Assembly: GCF_013044505.1 (NCBI RefSeq)
Contig: NZ_JABERD010000002.1
Span: 97,867 to 161,866 of the forward strand
Origin: Streptomyces sp. S3(2020)
GTDB taxonomy: Bacteria; Actinomycetota; Actinomycetes; Streptomycetales; Streptomycetaceae
Direction: 5' to 3'
DNA: 64,000 nucleotides
Position 1 is the stretch's first letter, and the number at the start of each line of letters is the position of its first letter. Position numbers and translations under genes: made by a program. Below the pieces are notes generated by a model. The model had not been told where the DNA came from. It did not search any database and saw only the letters and a list, made by a program, of their open reading frames with translations. Positions 50,960 to 59,549 of this stretch are shown in pieces.

Positions 50960-53476
50960 TCAGGCGAGCGGCGTCACCGTCACCGAGTCCAGGACCGGGG
51001 CGTGGGCGGAGCGCTGTCCGTGGGCGTTCGTGCCGGTGCCGTCGAAGTCGGGGAGTTCGTCGGCGGTGAACGTGACGGTGTTGGCGCCCTGTCGGAGGGT
51101 GACGGGGACGGAGAGCTGCCAGAAGTTGTTGAAGTGGAAGGTGGTGGGGAACAGGACACGGCGTGTGTCGTCCCCGTTGACGGTGACGTCCGCGTGGCGG
51201 CAGACCGGGTCCGGGTTGTAGTGGGTGCTCGGCGGCTGCTCGCCGTTGGAGTAGCGGATCGTCAGCGCGTGGCGTCCGGGGCGGTCCGCCGTCACCGTCA
51301 GGGTGAGTGCGTTGGCGGCGCCGCGGCCGATGCCGTCGACGGCCTTGCCGCCGGTGGCGTAGGAGAACGCGGTCACCTTCGCGGTGCCGGTCAGCTGTCC
51401 CGCCTCGGCGGCGTACGTCGTGGTGGGCAGCAGGCCGCGTGAGGGGCCGACGGTGAGCTGTTCCGCGAGGAGCTCGTGCGAAGTCGCCGCGACCGTGACC
51501 TTGTTGACGCCTCCCGAGAGGAAGACAGGCAGCTCGGCGTCCCCGATCCGCCCGATCTCCTCCCCGTTGACCGTCAGCAGTCCCTCGCCGTCCCCGCGGA
51601 GGCCGACGGTCGCCTCCCCGTCGTCGGCCGCGTGCACCCAGAAGGTCGCGGTCCCACCGCGCGGGAGCACGGCGGCGGGGCCGCTCACCCGCGCTCCGCC
51701 GGCGAGGGCCGCGTACCCGGCGTCGTAGCGCGCGACGGTCCCGGTGTCGCGCAGGACCAGGTCGAGGCGGTCGACGACCGCGTCGCCCCGGGTGGTGCCG
51801 AGGTCGGGATCCTGTGCCGCGAGGGTGATCCGGTGCGGGCCCGCGGTCAGCTCCGCCTCGGTGTCGGTGTGGCCCCAGACGGCCGGCTTGTAGCCGAGCG
51901 GCAGCAGGAGCTCGCGCGGGTCCTCGCCGTCGACGCGCAGGAACACGTTGGTGGGGCCGTGCTCCCGCACCGGTTCGGCGAGGTTGTGCGCGTTGGCGTA
52001 CACCCGGATCTCGTACGTCCCGTCCCGCGGGACCTCCACGTCGAAGGCGAGCACGCCGTCGGAGCCGGTACGCAGACCGCCGACGTGGTAGCCGCCGGAG
52101 GTGGCGAACTTGTCGACGTCCGCCGGGGATCCCTCGGGACCGTTCCTGGAGTAGCCGCCGCCGGTGTACGTGGCGTCCTCGGCCTCGTACGTCCGCCGCC
52201 AGCCCGCTGAAGGCTGTGCGGGGTCGGGTCCGTCGCCGCCGGGCGAGAGGATCAGCTGGTAGGCGGACATCTCGTCGAGGCCGGTCAGGGGCAGTGTCAC
52301 CGTGCCGTCCACCACCGGGAGTTCCTCGTCCTTGAGGATCAACGGCTGGGCCGAGGCTCCGAGTTGGCCTGTCCAGGGGATCTCCTGGAGCCGTGCGCGG
52401 ACGGTCGCGCCGAAGAGGTCGAGCCGCTTCACGACGATGTCGGCGGAACCGCCGGATCCCCCGAACAGCAACCGCGCCTGCCGCTTGTCCCGGTCGAGCG
52501 TGGCGACCCCCTGGAGCGTGTACTGGACGTTGGGCCGCGGCGCGGTCACCTCGACCGTGTTGCCGCTCATCTGGCCGTAGGCGTTGAACAGCCACCACTG
52601 CCCGTTGGCCTTGTTGGCCTCGACGGCCGAGTCGTTGAGGTTGCCGGCGATGTTCCAGTACGCCATGTCGGCGTCGACCTTGGACTCCTCGATCGCGGCG
52701 ATCCACTGGATCATCTGCCCGGGGACGGACAGGTGGTAGTTGTGGGCGTACTCGTTGACGTTGACGGGCAGCGGCCCGATGCCCAGCTCCCGCTCCCACT
52801 CGCGGTACTCGGCCACGTTCGTGCGGACCTCGGCGGGCGAGGACAGCTCGTGCCAGGTGATCACGTCGGGCAGGACGTCGTGCTCCTTGGCGAAGGCGAG
52901 GAACCCCTTGACCTCGGGGTACAGGATGCAGGTGTTGGGCCCGGCGATCCGGGCGTCCGGGTCGAGGCCCTTGATCAGCCGGTAGGTGTCCCGCCAGGCG
53001 GCGAAGTAGTGCCGGGGGTCGGTGTGCCACGAGATGCCGTCGTAGCTCCACTCCCCCTCGCCGAACATGTTGCCCTCGGGTTCGTTGAACGGGACGTAGA
53101 CGACGTGGGCCGCCAACTCACCCATGGTCAGGACCTGTTCGACCTGCTTGCGGACGCTCTCCGTGAAGCCGGCCAGCCGTTCCTCGCCGGTGGCGCCGGG
53201 CCACTCGTAGGGGAAGCCGCGCAGGATGTCGGGCATGTAGAGGTAGACGTCCTTGCCGCCGGCCGCGACGAAGGACGGCAGGATCTCCAGGGCGTCGGCG
53301 CCGGGGTGCTGGATGCCGTCCTGGGCCTTGGTGGCGACCGTGCGGACGTACATGCCCTCGACGACGGCACGGCTGGGCACACCGTCGCCGTAGAGGCCGT
53401 AGAGCGTGCCGCTCGCGCCGCCGTGGAAGGGGCCCGTCTCGGTGCCGAGGTCGACGGTGAGCGTTTCGGCTGCCAC
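50960..53476 (-). CDS. GH-A clan glycosidase (GH39-like) with beta-sandwich carbohydrate modules
   Basis: 838 residues from a GTG at 53476, with GAAGGAGAG just upstream. The TIM-barrel glycosidase domain (about 1-350) has the clan A pair: acid/base Glu132 in VPFNEPEGNMFG and probable nucleophile Glu242 in NVNEYAHNY. After an all-beta domain comes a CBM6/35-like sandwich (RTYEAEDATYTGGG, about 455-580) and a second beta-sandwich (TTYAAEAGQLTG onward, about 695-838). I see no signal peptide, although carbohydrate-binding modules usually act outside. Substrate unknown; xyloside or similar retaining chemistry is likely. Confidence 0.82.
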   Translation of the reverse strand: MAAETLTVDLGTETGPFHGGASGTLYGLYGDGVPSRAVVEGMYVRTVATKAQDGIQHPGADALEILPSFVAAGGKDVYLYMPDILRGFPYEWPGATGEERLAGFTESVRKQVEQVLTMGELAAHVVYVPFNEPEGNMFGEGEWSYDGISWHTDPRHYFAAWRDTYRLIKGLDPDARIAGPNTCILYPEVKGFLAFAKEHDVLPDVITWHELSSPAEVRTNVAEYREWERELGIGPLPVNVNEYAHNYHLSVPGQMIQWIAAIEESKVDADMAYWNIAGNLNDSAVEANKANGQWWLFNAYGQMSGNTVEVTAPRPNVQYTLQGVATLDRDKRQARLLFGGSGGSADIVVKRLDLFGATVRARLQEIPWTGQLGASAQPLILKDEELPVVDGTVTLPLTGLDEMSAYQLILSPGGDGPDPAQPSAGWRRTYEAEDATYTGGGYSRNGPEGSPADVDKFATSGGYHVGGLRTGSDGVLAFDVEVPRDGTYEIRVYANAHNLAEPVREHGPTNVFLRVDGEDPRELLLPLGYKPAVWGHTDTEAELTAGPHRITLAAQDPDLGTTRGDAVVDRLDLVLRDTGTVARYDAGYAALAGGARVSGPAAVLPRGGTATFWVHAADDGEATVGLRGDGEGLLTVNGEEIGRIGDAELPVFLSGGVNKVTVAATSHELLAEQLTVGPSRGLLPTTTYAAEAGQLTGTAKVTAFSYATGGKAVDGIGRGAANALTLTVTADRPGRHALTIRYSNGEQPPSTHYNPDPVCRHADVTVNGDDTRRVLFPTTFHFNNFWQLSVPVTLRQGANTVTFTADELPDFDGTGTNAHGQRSAHAPVLDSVTVTPLA

Positions 53477-53569
53477 GACATCTCTCCTTCGTCCGGTATT
53501 TCGCACATGAGTCGGCGAATCGAACCGAACCTAGGGAGCGGGTGTGGATCACGTCAATGGAAGGGCCGG

Positions 53570-53586
53570 TTCCGAAATTTCCGAAA
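53570..53586. promoter_or_regulatory. Direct repeat TTCCGAAA in the GH-A promoter region
   Basis: Two TTCCGAAA copies, one base apart, lie 94-110 bases upstream of the GH-A start. Overlapping them, the DNA reads CCGAAATTTCCG. It could be an operator for a sugar-responsive repressor; the neighbouring MarR gene stop is at 53594. Confidence 0.35.
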
Positions 53587-53593
53587 CGGCCGA

Positions 53594-54130
53594 TCAGACG
53601 CGGAGTGCTCCGAGGCGGCCTTCCAGCTGTGTCAGCAACTCTCCGAGCAGCGAGGCGAGTTCACTCTGCATCCCGCCGTCCAGGACGGACAGCACCGCCG
53701 TCTCGTAGGCGAGCTGCTCGGGCAGGATGCCGTCGACGAGATCGCGGCCGGCGTCCGTGAGGCGGAGGTGGGCCACCCGGCGATCACGGCTGTCGACACG
53801 GCGTTCGACCAGTCCGCGTTCGGTGAGCTGCTTGAGGCGTTTGGTGACGGCGGCACCCGAGGAGAAGGTCTCGCGGGCCAGATCGCCGGGGGTCAGTTCG
53901 TGGCCGGTGCGGCGGAGCGCGCCGAGCAGGTCGAACTCGGGGCGGCTGAGGCCGGCCCGGCGCAGCGGGGCGTCCTCGGCCTGCTGGAGGAGGGCGGCCG
54001 AGCGGTTGATGCGGCCGATGATCTCCATGGGGCCGGTGTCGAGGCCGGGATGGACGCTCTGCCACTGCCGGACGACCGCCGCGACCGTGTCCGTCCGCGG
54101 GCCGCTTCCCCTGCTGGTCTCCGCCGTCAT
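53594..54130 (-). CDS. MarR family transcriptional regulator
   Basis: 178 residues from the ATG at 54130, overlapping the FUSC gene stop as ATGA. Winged helix: LTPGDLARETFSSGAAVTKRLKQLTERGLVERRVDSRDRRVAHLRLT, preceded by LSRPEFDLLGALRRTG. Longer than the minimal family at its N-terminus. It is co-transcribed with the upstream FUSC gene and probably represses the operon through palindromes at 55753-55773. The ligand may be a toxic aromatic or drug-like molecule. Confidence 0.9.
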   Translation of the reverse strand: MTAETSRGSGPRTDTVAAVVRQWQSVHPGLDTGPMEIIGRINRSAALLQQAEDAPLRRAGLSRPEFDLLGALRRTGHELTPGDLARETFSSGAAVTKRLKQLTERGLVERRVDSRDRRVAHLRLTDAGRDLVDGILPEQLAYETAVLSVLDGGMQSELASLLGELLTQLEGRLGALRV

Positions 54131-55740
54131 GGCCGTACGTCCTCCGTCGTCGCGCTGGTCAACCGTCGTGTCGTCGCGGCGAGCGTACGGTGTCCGGCCT
54201 GTTCGGCGAGCACGACCCGCTCCTGGGGCAGGGCGCGCTGCCACCACTCGCCGGACGCGGCGTCCATGCCGGCCCGCAGTTCGACGAGGGCGGCGGCCAG
54301 GGTCCGGCGCGCCGACTCCAGGGCGGCGACGGGGGTGGGGTGCGGCTCGGCGAGGAGGCGGGCGGTGTGTTCGCGGGCACGGTCGGCGGCGGTCAGGGCG
54401 TCCTCGATGCGGTCGCCCGCGCGCCGGTTGGTGACGGCGATCGCGGCGGCGAAGCCGACCAGGGCGCCGACGACGGTGTCCACGATCCGCTCGGTGATCA
54501 GCCGGCCGGGCTCCTGGAAGCCGGCGAACTCGGTGATGAGCAGCGCCATCGGGGTGACGCAGACGCTGCCGAGCCAGTAGTTGCGGCTGATCAGCGCCTC
54601 GGCGCCGAAGTTGAAGGCGAGGCAGCACAGGACGAGGGCGGCCGGGCCGAGGTGGGCGAGCGGGACGACGGCGGCGAAGAGGAGGACGCCGACGAGGTTG
54701 CCGACGACGCGCTGGACGCCGCGGCTCCAGGTGAGGGTGAGGTTGGCCTGGTAGAGGGAGGCGGCGGTGACCAGGGCCCAGTAGGGGCGGCCGACGCCGA
54801 AGGCCAGGGAGGCGTATCCGGCGAGGGCGCAGCCGAGGGCGGTGCGCAGGGCGAGGGGGGCCAGGGGGCCGAGGCGGCGCCGCAACGGGACGCCGCCGAG
54901 GCCGAGTTCGGCGTCGATGCCGAGCAGTGCGCCCCGGTCCTCGGTCCGTGGGACCTCTCCGTTGCCGCGCAGGTCGCGCGCCCAGGTCCGCAGCCGTTCC
55001 GGGCCGGTGTCGGCGGGGGCGGCGAGGGCGACCTCGGCGCGGACGACGAGGCGGTCGAGGGCGCGGCGGGGCTCGGTGCGGGCACCCGCGGACAGCAGCG
55101 CCTGCCAGGCGGCCTGGACGGCGGCGGCCGCGGCGGCCCTGGCGCGGGGGTCGTCGGGCCGCTCGGCGTACGCGGCGGCGGTGCGCAGCGCGTGGGCGGT
55201 GGCTCGGCGTTCGGGGCCGTGCGGGCGGACCAGGCCGGGTGCCATGCCGATGAGCCAGGCCCAGACGCCCGCCGCCGCGGCGAGGGTGAGGTGGCCGGGG
55301 ACCTGGGCGAGGGTCTGCGGGGCGAACAGGGCGGCGGAGCTGATGAAGGTGAAGATCACATTGCCGGGCGGGCCGATCCGGGCCGCGTCGCACAGCGCCT
55401 TCTGCGCCGCGGCCAGCAGGGCGCCGACGGTGACCAGTGCCACGGCGCTCGTGGTGAGCGAGGCGGCGACGAGGGCGACGGCGAGGCCGGCGAGCATGCC
55501 GAGGACGACCCAGGCCAGGGCGCGGGCCCGGGCGGCGTAGGGGCGGTTGTGGGCGTAGAGCGCGCACAGGGACCCGGCCATCGTGTACATCGCCAGATCG
55601 AGGCGGCCGAGCGCCAGCAGGGTCAGATTGGGCGGGGCGACCGCGACGACGACGCTCAGGGCGGGCTTGAACCAGATGTCCGAGGGCCGGCCGAGGCGCA
55701 GGACACCGGCGAGGGGAAGACGTGGGGTCGCGCTGCTCAT
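54127..55740 (-). CDS. FUSC family inner-membrane protein (aromatic-acid exporter-like)
   Basis: 537 residues from the ATG at 55740 (an ATG six bases earlier is too close to the AAGG site). Two sets of hydrophobic helices flank a helical cytoplasmic region, as in FUSC/AaeB proteins: an N-terminal set from VVVAVAPPNLTLLALG to VFTFISSAALF, and a C-terminal set from ALRTALGCALAGYASLAFGVGRPYWALVTAASL, with the family's RTxxGxxVG-like stretch QRVVGNLVGVLLFAAVVPL. It may export small aromatics or drugs. Overlaps the MarR start. Confidence 0.88.
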   Translation of the reverse strand: MSSATPRLPLAGVLRLGRPSDIWFKPALSVVVAVAPPNLTLLALGRLDLAMYTMAGSLCALYAHNRPYAARARALAWVVLGMLAGLAVALVAASLTTSAVALVTVGALLAAAQKALCDAARIGPPGNVIFTFISSAALFAPQTLAQVPGHLTLAAAAGVWAWLIGMAPGLVRPHGPERRATAHALRTAAAYAERPDDPRARAAAAAAVQAAWQALLSAGARTEPRRALDRLVVRAEVALAAPADTGPERLRTWARDLRGNGEVPRTEDRGALLGIDAELGLGGVPLRRRLGPLAPLALRTALGCALAGYASLAFGVGRPYWALVTAASLYQANLTLTWSRGVQRVVGNLVGVLLFAAVVPLAHLGPAALVLCCLAFNFGAEALISRNYWLGSVCVTPMALLITEFAGFQEPGRLITERIVDTVVGALVGFAAAIAVTNRRAGDRIEDALTAADRAREHTARLLAEPHPTPVAALESARRTLAAALVELRAGMDAASGEWWQRALPQERVVLAEQAGHRTLAATTRRLTSATTEDVRP

Positions 55741-55752
55741 AACCATAACCTT

Positions 55753-55773
55753 AACAGGTGTTTTACTCGTAAA
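55753..55773. promoter_or_regulatory. Palindromes upstream of the FUSC-MarR operon
   Basis: AACA-GG-TGTT (55753-55762) and TTTAC-TC-GTAAA (55762-55773) lie just upstream of the FUSC start in an AT-rich stretch. They are the best candidates for the MarR operator of this operon. Confidence 0.5.
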
Positions 55774-55902
55774 GGATTTCACCGCCCCGCGCTGACCTGC
55801 CGTGCTCCGCCGAATGCTCCCCGTGTACACCCTTGCGCCCGCGTGAGCGCCACGCGGGCGGGGCATCGCATCCCTGACCGACCGTCGAGCGGGGAGGTGC
55901 GT

Positions 55903-56433
55903 GTGCACGGACCGGCTTCGCCCGGCTGGCTGCTGGTGGCGCTGTGTGCGGCGACCGGGGCCTACTGTCTGCTGCGGATGCGCAGCGAGGTCGAGGAGCA
56001 GCGCCGTGCGGCGGGCGGCGAGGCGCTCATGGGCTTCGGCATGGCCGCGATGGCCGTACCCGCGGCGGTGTTCACCCCGCCGCCGTGGGCCTGGTCGGTC
56101 TACGCCGTCGTGTTCGGTGCGGCGGCGGTGCGGGCCCTGTGGGCGGCCCGGGCGAGCAGCCACCATCTGCACCACCTGGTGGGGGCGTCGGCCATGGTCT
56201 ACATGGCGGTCGTGATGGCCGCCTCACCCGGGCATCACGCGGGGGCCGGGATCCCCTTGCTGACCGGGGTGCTGCTCCTCTACTTCGCGGGGTACGTCCT
56301 GCTGTCCGGAGTGCGGCTGGTGCCCGTGACCGCCGGGGGCGGGACGGTCGGCTGGGGCGACCGGCCGGAGTTGGCGCGGGCGTGCCGGCTGTCGATGGGG
56401 ATCGCGATGGTCGCGATGCTGGCGACGCTCTGA
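55903..56433 (+). CDS. DUF5134 family membrane protein
   Basis: 176 residues from a GTG at 55903 with GGGGAGG seven bases before. About five membrane helices. A His-rich loop (SSHHLHHLVGASAMVYM) lies between helices 3 and 4, and a helix end GMAAMAVPAAVF is conserved. These match DUF5134, unknown function, often next to M56 peptidase genes as here. The His cluster could bind copper or zinc. Confidence 0.85.
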   Translation: MHGPASPGWLLVALCAATGAYCLLRMRSEVEEQRRAAGGEALMGFGMAAMAVPAAVFTPPPWAWSVYAVVFGAAAVRALWAARASSHHLHHLVGASAMVYMAVVMAASPGHHAGAGIPLLTGVLLLYFAGYVLLSGVRLVPVTAGGGTVGWGDRPELARACRLSMGIAMVAMLATL

Positions 56434-56508
56434 ACTCCGCCGTGTCCTGCGTCACTTTGCTCTCGGGGGCCGTACCCCTGGGCGGTACGCCGCTCATAGG
56501 GTGCTCCC

Positions 56509-57444
56509 ATGATGGTCCCCGCGGCACTGTTGCTGCTCGGCGCGCTGACCGCCGTCCTCGCCCCTCGGCTGCTCGCCCGGGTCGACTGGGTGGACCGTGA
56601 ACCCGTGGTCGCCCTGTGGGTGTGGCAGTGCGCGGTGGCGGCCGTACTCCTGTGCTGCGCCCTGTCGATGACACTCAGCGCGGCGGCCGCCTGGCAGGCG
56701 GTGCGCGCCCATGTCTTCGCGCCGGCGCCGTCCGGGGTCGTGGAGGCGTACGCGCTCGGCAGGGGCGGCAGTTGGGCGGCGACGACCGCGGTGACGCTGG
56801 CCCTTGGCGGGGTGTGGAGCGCGGCGATGCTGGTCCGTGAGGTCGTACGGGCGCGGGCGCGACGGCGGCTGCGCCGGGCCGAACTCCTGGTGCGGGCCCC
56901 GCTGTTGCCCGGCGAGGAGCGCGGCGCCGGCCGTCTGGTGGTCCTGGAGGGCGGGCGGCCCGACGCGTGGTGGCTGCCCGGGTCGGCGCCCCAACTGGTC
57001 ATCACCACCGCCGCGTTGCGCCGCCTCAAGGGGCGGCAGCTGGACGCCCTGCTGGCCCACGAGGAGGGGCACGCGCAGGCTCGGCACGACTGGCTGCTGC
57101 ACAGTTCGGGCGCGTTGGCGGGTGGGTTTCCGCAGGTTCCGGTGTTCGCCGCGTTCCGCGACGAGATGCACCGGCTCGTCGAGCTCGCCGCGGACGACAT
57201 GGCCTCCCGCCGCTTCGGGCGCCTGACGACCGCGCTGGCGCTGGTGGAACTCAACGAGGACCGGGGGGTGTTCGGGCCCTGCCCGACCCCGCAGGCCCAT
57301 GTCCCGCAGCGGGTGAACCGACTCCTCACTCCCCCGGACCGGCTCACGGCGGTACACCGGCTCCGTCTGACGGCGACGGCGGCGCTGGTACCGGTGGTCC
57401 CGGTGCTGGTCGCGTTCGTGCCGGGACTGCGGGCGCTCGGCTAG
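56509..57444 (+). CDS. M56 family membrane metallopeptidase
   Basis: 311 residues. Several membrane helices; zinc site HEEGH (HExxH) in DALLAHEEGHAQARHD, with the preceding WWLPGSAPQLVITTAALRRL typical of M56/BlaR1-like proteases. No regulatory penicillin-binding domain. It cleaves a membrane-associated substrate, perhaps in signalling. The usual companion BlaI-type repressor is not adjacent; the DUF5134 gene precedes it by 75 bases. Confidence 0.9.
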   Translation: MMVPAALLLLGALTAVLAPRLLARVDWVDREPVVALWVWQCAVAAVLLCCALSMTLSAAAAWQAVRAHVFAPAPSGVVEAYALGRGGSWAATTAVTLALGGVWSAAMLVREVVRARARRRLRRAELLVRAPLLPGEERGAGRLVVLEGGRPDAWWLPGSAPQLVITTAALRRLKGRQLDALLAHEEGHAQARHDWLLHSSGALAGGFPQVPVFAAFRDEMHRLVELAADDMASRRFGRLTTALALVELNEDRGVFGPCPTPQAHVPQRVNRLLTPPDRLTAVHRLRLTATAALVPVVPVLVAFVPGLRALG

Positions 57445-57501
57445 CAGGTCGCCGTACGGCGGAATTCGCCTCCGGCCCCACTCGTCGGCGAGGATCGCGG
57501 T

Positions 57502-58173
57502 ATGTACTCGCCGCCCGTCGACGCCCCGCCCCGCCCGCAGGACCAGCGCACCGCCCTGCGCTCGGCCGGTGTCCTGACCGTGTGCTCCGTACTGCTGCTC
57601 ACCCTGGTCGCGGTCCGCTGGCACCCCCTGACCGGCCTCGACGAGGACATCGCGACGACCACGCACCGCTGGGCGGTGGACGAGTCAGGGCTCACCCAGG
57701 CCTTCCGCATCCTCACGGACTGGGTGTGGGACCCGTGGACGATGCGACTGCTGTGCACGGTGGTCGCGCTGTGGCTGATGTGGCGGCGTCAGGCGTGGTG
57801 GACGGCCCTGTGGCTGGGGGTCACCTGCCTGCTGGGCACCCTGCTGCAACAGGGGCTCAAGGCCGCCGTCGACCGCCCCCGCCCGGTCTGGCCGGACCCC
57901 GTCGACTCGGCCCGCTACGCGGCCTACCCCTCAGGGCACGCCATGACCGCCACGGTCGTCTGCGGCCTCCTGCTGTGGCTCCTGCACCACTACGGCGCCG
58001 ACCGCCGCGTCTTCCGTACGGTCCTGGCCGTCTGCGTGTTCTCCGTCGTCGGTGTCGGTCTCACCCGTATCTGGCTCGGCGTCCACTGGGCCTCGGACGT
58101 CGTGGGCGGCTGGCTGCTGGGGATGCTCGTGGTGGCCGTCGCGGTGCTCGTGCACGGACGTCGCGGCACATGA
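57502..58173 (+). CDS. PAP2 family phosphatase
   Basis: 223 residues with five to six membrane helices. The three phosphatase signature blocks are KAAVDRPRP, YPSGHAMTAT and RIWLGVHWASDVVGG. It removes phosphate from lipid phosphates such as phosphatidic acid or undecaprenyl pyrophosphate at the outer face. The stop overlaps the next gene's start by ATGA, so the two are coupled. Confidence 0.93.
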   Translation: MYSPPVDAPPRPQDQRTALRSAGVLTVCSVLLLTLVAVRWHPLTGLDEDIATTTHRWAVDESGLTQAFRILTDWVWDPWTMRLLCTVVALWLMWRRQAWWTALWLGVTCLLGTLLQQGLKAAVDRPRPVWPDPVDSARYAAYPSGHAMTATVVCGLLLWLLHHYGADRRVFRTVLAVCVFSVVGVGLTRIWLGVHWASDVVGGWLLGMLVVAVAVLVHGRRGT

Positions 58174-58670
58174 GCTACCGCTACGTGGGACCGGCGGAGA
58201 TCTCGGCGGCGGTCCGCCCCGGCTCCGAGGGCCGTGCCATCGGCTCACCGGGTGACCTGGGCGCCTGGGTGACCGAGCGCGGCGAGGCCGAGGCGCGGGA
58301 ACCGTACACCTTCGTCGTGGACCTGGACGGCCGGCTGCGGCTCGCGCCGCGGCGCAGCGAGCATGTGGCCTGCGCCGGCGGCCGGCCCGTCCTGGCGGCG
58401 GGCGAGATCGCCTTCGGCCGCACGTCCGGGCGGTGGTCGACCCACGAGATCAGCAACCAGTCGACCGGCTACTGTCCGGACCTCGGTTCGTGGCACGCGG
58501 TCGCCCGGGCCCTGGAGGACGCCGGTGTCGGTCATGGCGGCCGCTTCACCCACGAGGTGGTGTTCCGTCGCTGCGAGGCGTGCCAGGAGTGCTCGGTGGT
58601 GCGTGAGGACGACTTCGTGTGCGTGTTCTGCGGCAGCGATCTTCCGGTCGAGTGGAACGTCGACTCGTAG
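58170..58670 (+). CDS. Zinc-ribbon-tail protein coupled to the phosphatase, unknown
   Basis: 166 residues, soluble. Its ATG overlaps the PAP2 stop as ATGA, so it is co-translated. The N-terminal part is beta-rich (YTFVVDLDGRLRLAPRRSEHVACAGG). The C-terminus has two CxxC pairs (RRCEACQECS and CVFCGSDLP), a probable zinc ribbon. A start at MSYRYVGPAEI is well supported by the overlap. I recognise no family; the zinc ribbon suggests nucleic-acid or protein binding. Confidence 0.72.
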   Translation: MSYRYVGPAEISAAVRPGSEGRAIGSPGDLGAWVTERGEAEAREPYTFVVDLDGRLRLAPRRSEHVACAGGRPVLAAGEIAFGRTSGRWSTHEISNQSTGYCPDLGSWHAVARALEDAGVGHGGRFTHEVVFRRCEACQECSVVREDDFVCVFCGSDLPVEWNVDS

Positions 58671-58679
58671 GATCTCCGC

Positions 58680-59396
58680 ATGATCGCCGTGCTGTTCGAC
58701 TTCTCCGGGACCCTGTTCCGCATCGAGTCCACCGAGTCCTGGCTGCGCGGAACGCTCGCGGAGGCCGGGATCGCGCTCCCCGAGGCCGAGATCGCCGCGA
58801 CGGCGAGGGCGCTGGAGGTGGCGGGGGCGCTGCCCGGCGGGGCGAATCCGGTGCGGGTGCCCGAGGAGCTGGCCGGCCGGTGGGCGACCCGGGACGAGAG
58901 CGCCGAACTGCACCGGGCCACCTACACCGGGCTCTCCCGGCAGGTGCCGTTGCCCGACCCGCGGCTGCACGACCGGCTCTACGACCGGCACCGGTCACCG
59001 TCCGCCTGGCAGCCCTACCCGGACACCGCCGAGGTGCTCCGGGCACTGCGCGAGCGCGGGATCGGCGTCGGGATCGTGAGCAACATCGGCTGGGACCTGC
59101 GGCCCGTGTTCCGGGAGCACGGCCTCGACCCGTACGTCGACGCCTACGCCCTGTCGTACGAGCACGGCGTCCAGAAGCCGGACCCACGACTGTTCGCCCT
59201 CGCCTGCGAGGCACTGGGGGCCGAACCGCACAGGACCCTGATGGTCGGTGACGACCGGCGGGCCGACGGCGGTGCGGCAGCGCTGGGATGCGGGGTGCAC
59301 TTCGTGGACCATCTGCCGGTGACCGAGCGCCCGGACGGGCTGCTGGCGGTGCTGGATCTCGTGGACGGAGCGCGGAAGGACGCCGCCGGTAAGTAG
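58680..59396 (+). CDS. HAD superfamily hydrolase with variant motif I
   Basis: 238 residues. Core HAD motifs: motif I VLFDFSGTL (nucleophile Asp7), motif II GIVSNIGWD, motif III Lys in VQKPDPRLF, and motif IV LMVGDDRRADGGAAALG. In motif I the usual second Asp (DxD) is Ser9, so it lacks the general acid used by most phosphatases. This occurs in dehalogenase-like or altered-substrate HAD enzymes. Nine bases follow the zinc-ribbon gene, so it may be the third gene of that operon. Confidence 0.88.
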   Translation: MIAVLFDFSGTLFRIESTESWLRGTLAEAGIALPEAEIAATARALEVAGALPGGANPVRVPEELAGRWATRDESAELHRATYTGLSRQVPLPDPRLHDRLYDRHRSPSAWQPYPDTAEVLRALRERGIGVGIVSNIGWDLRPVFREHGLDPYVDAYALSYEHGVQKPDPRLFALACEALGAEPHRTLMVGDDRRADGGAAALGCGVHFVDHLPVTERPDGLLAVLDLVDGARKDAAGK

Positions 59397-59431
59397 CCTC
59401 AGGCCACCACCGGGGCGGAAGAGCCGCCCGC

Positions 59432-59458
59432 CTCGGGCGATCCCCCGCGTCGCCCGAG
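59432..59458. terminator. Hairpin after the HAD gene
   Basis: CTCGGGCGA and TCGCCCGAG form perfect 9-base arms with a 9-base loop, 35 bases after the stop; further partial pairing flanks it. Confidence 0.55.
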
Positions 59459-59514
59459 ACAGGCGGCAGCCCTGACCAGCCGTTTCACCGGCCGGTCCGG
59501 ACGTGCTGAGTATA

Positions 59515-59535
59515 GTTGGCTGGTAACCAGTCAAC
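59515..59535. promoter_or_regulatory. TetR-type operator overlapping the promoter
   Basis: GTTGG-CTGGT-A-ACCAG-TCAAC is an almost perfect 21-base palindrome centred on A59525. It starts 35 bases upstream of the TetR ATG and overlaps a TATAGT box at 59511-59516, so it looks like an autoregulatory operator. Confidence 0.65.
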
Positions 59536-59549
59536 GCAGGAGTTACAGC

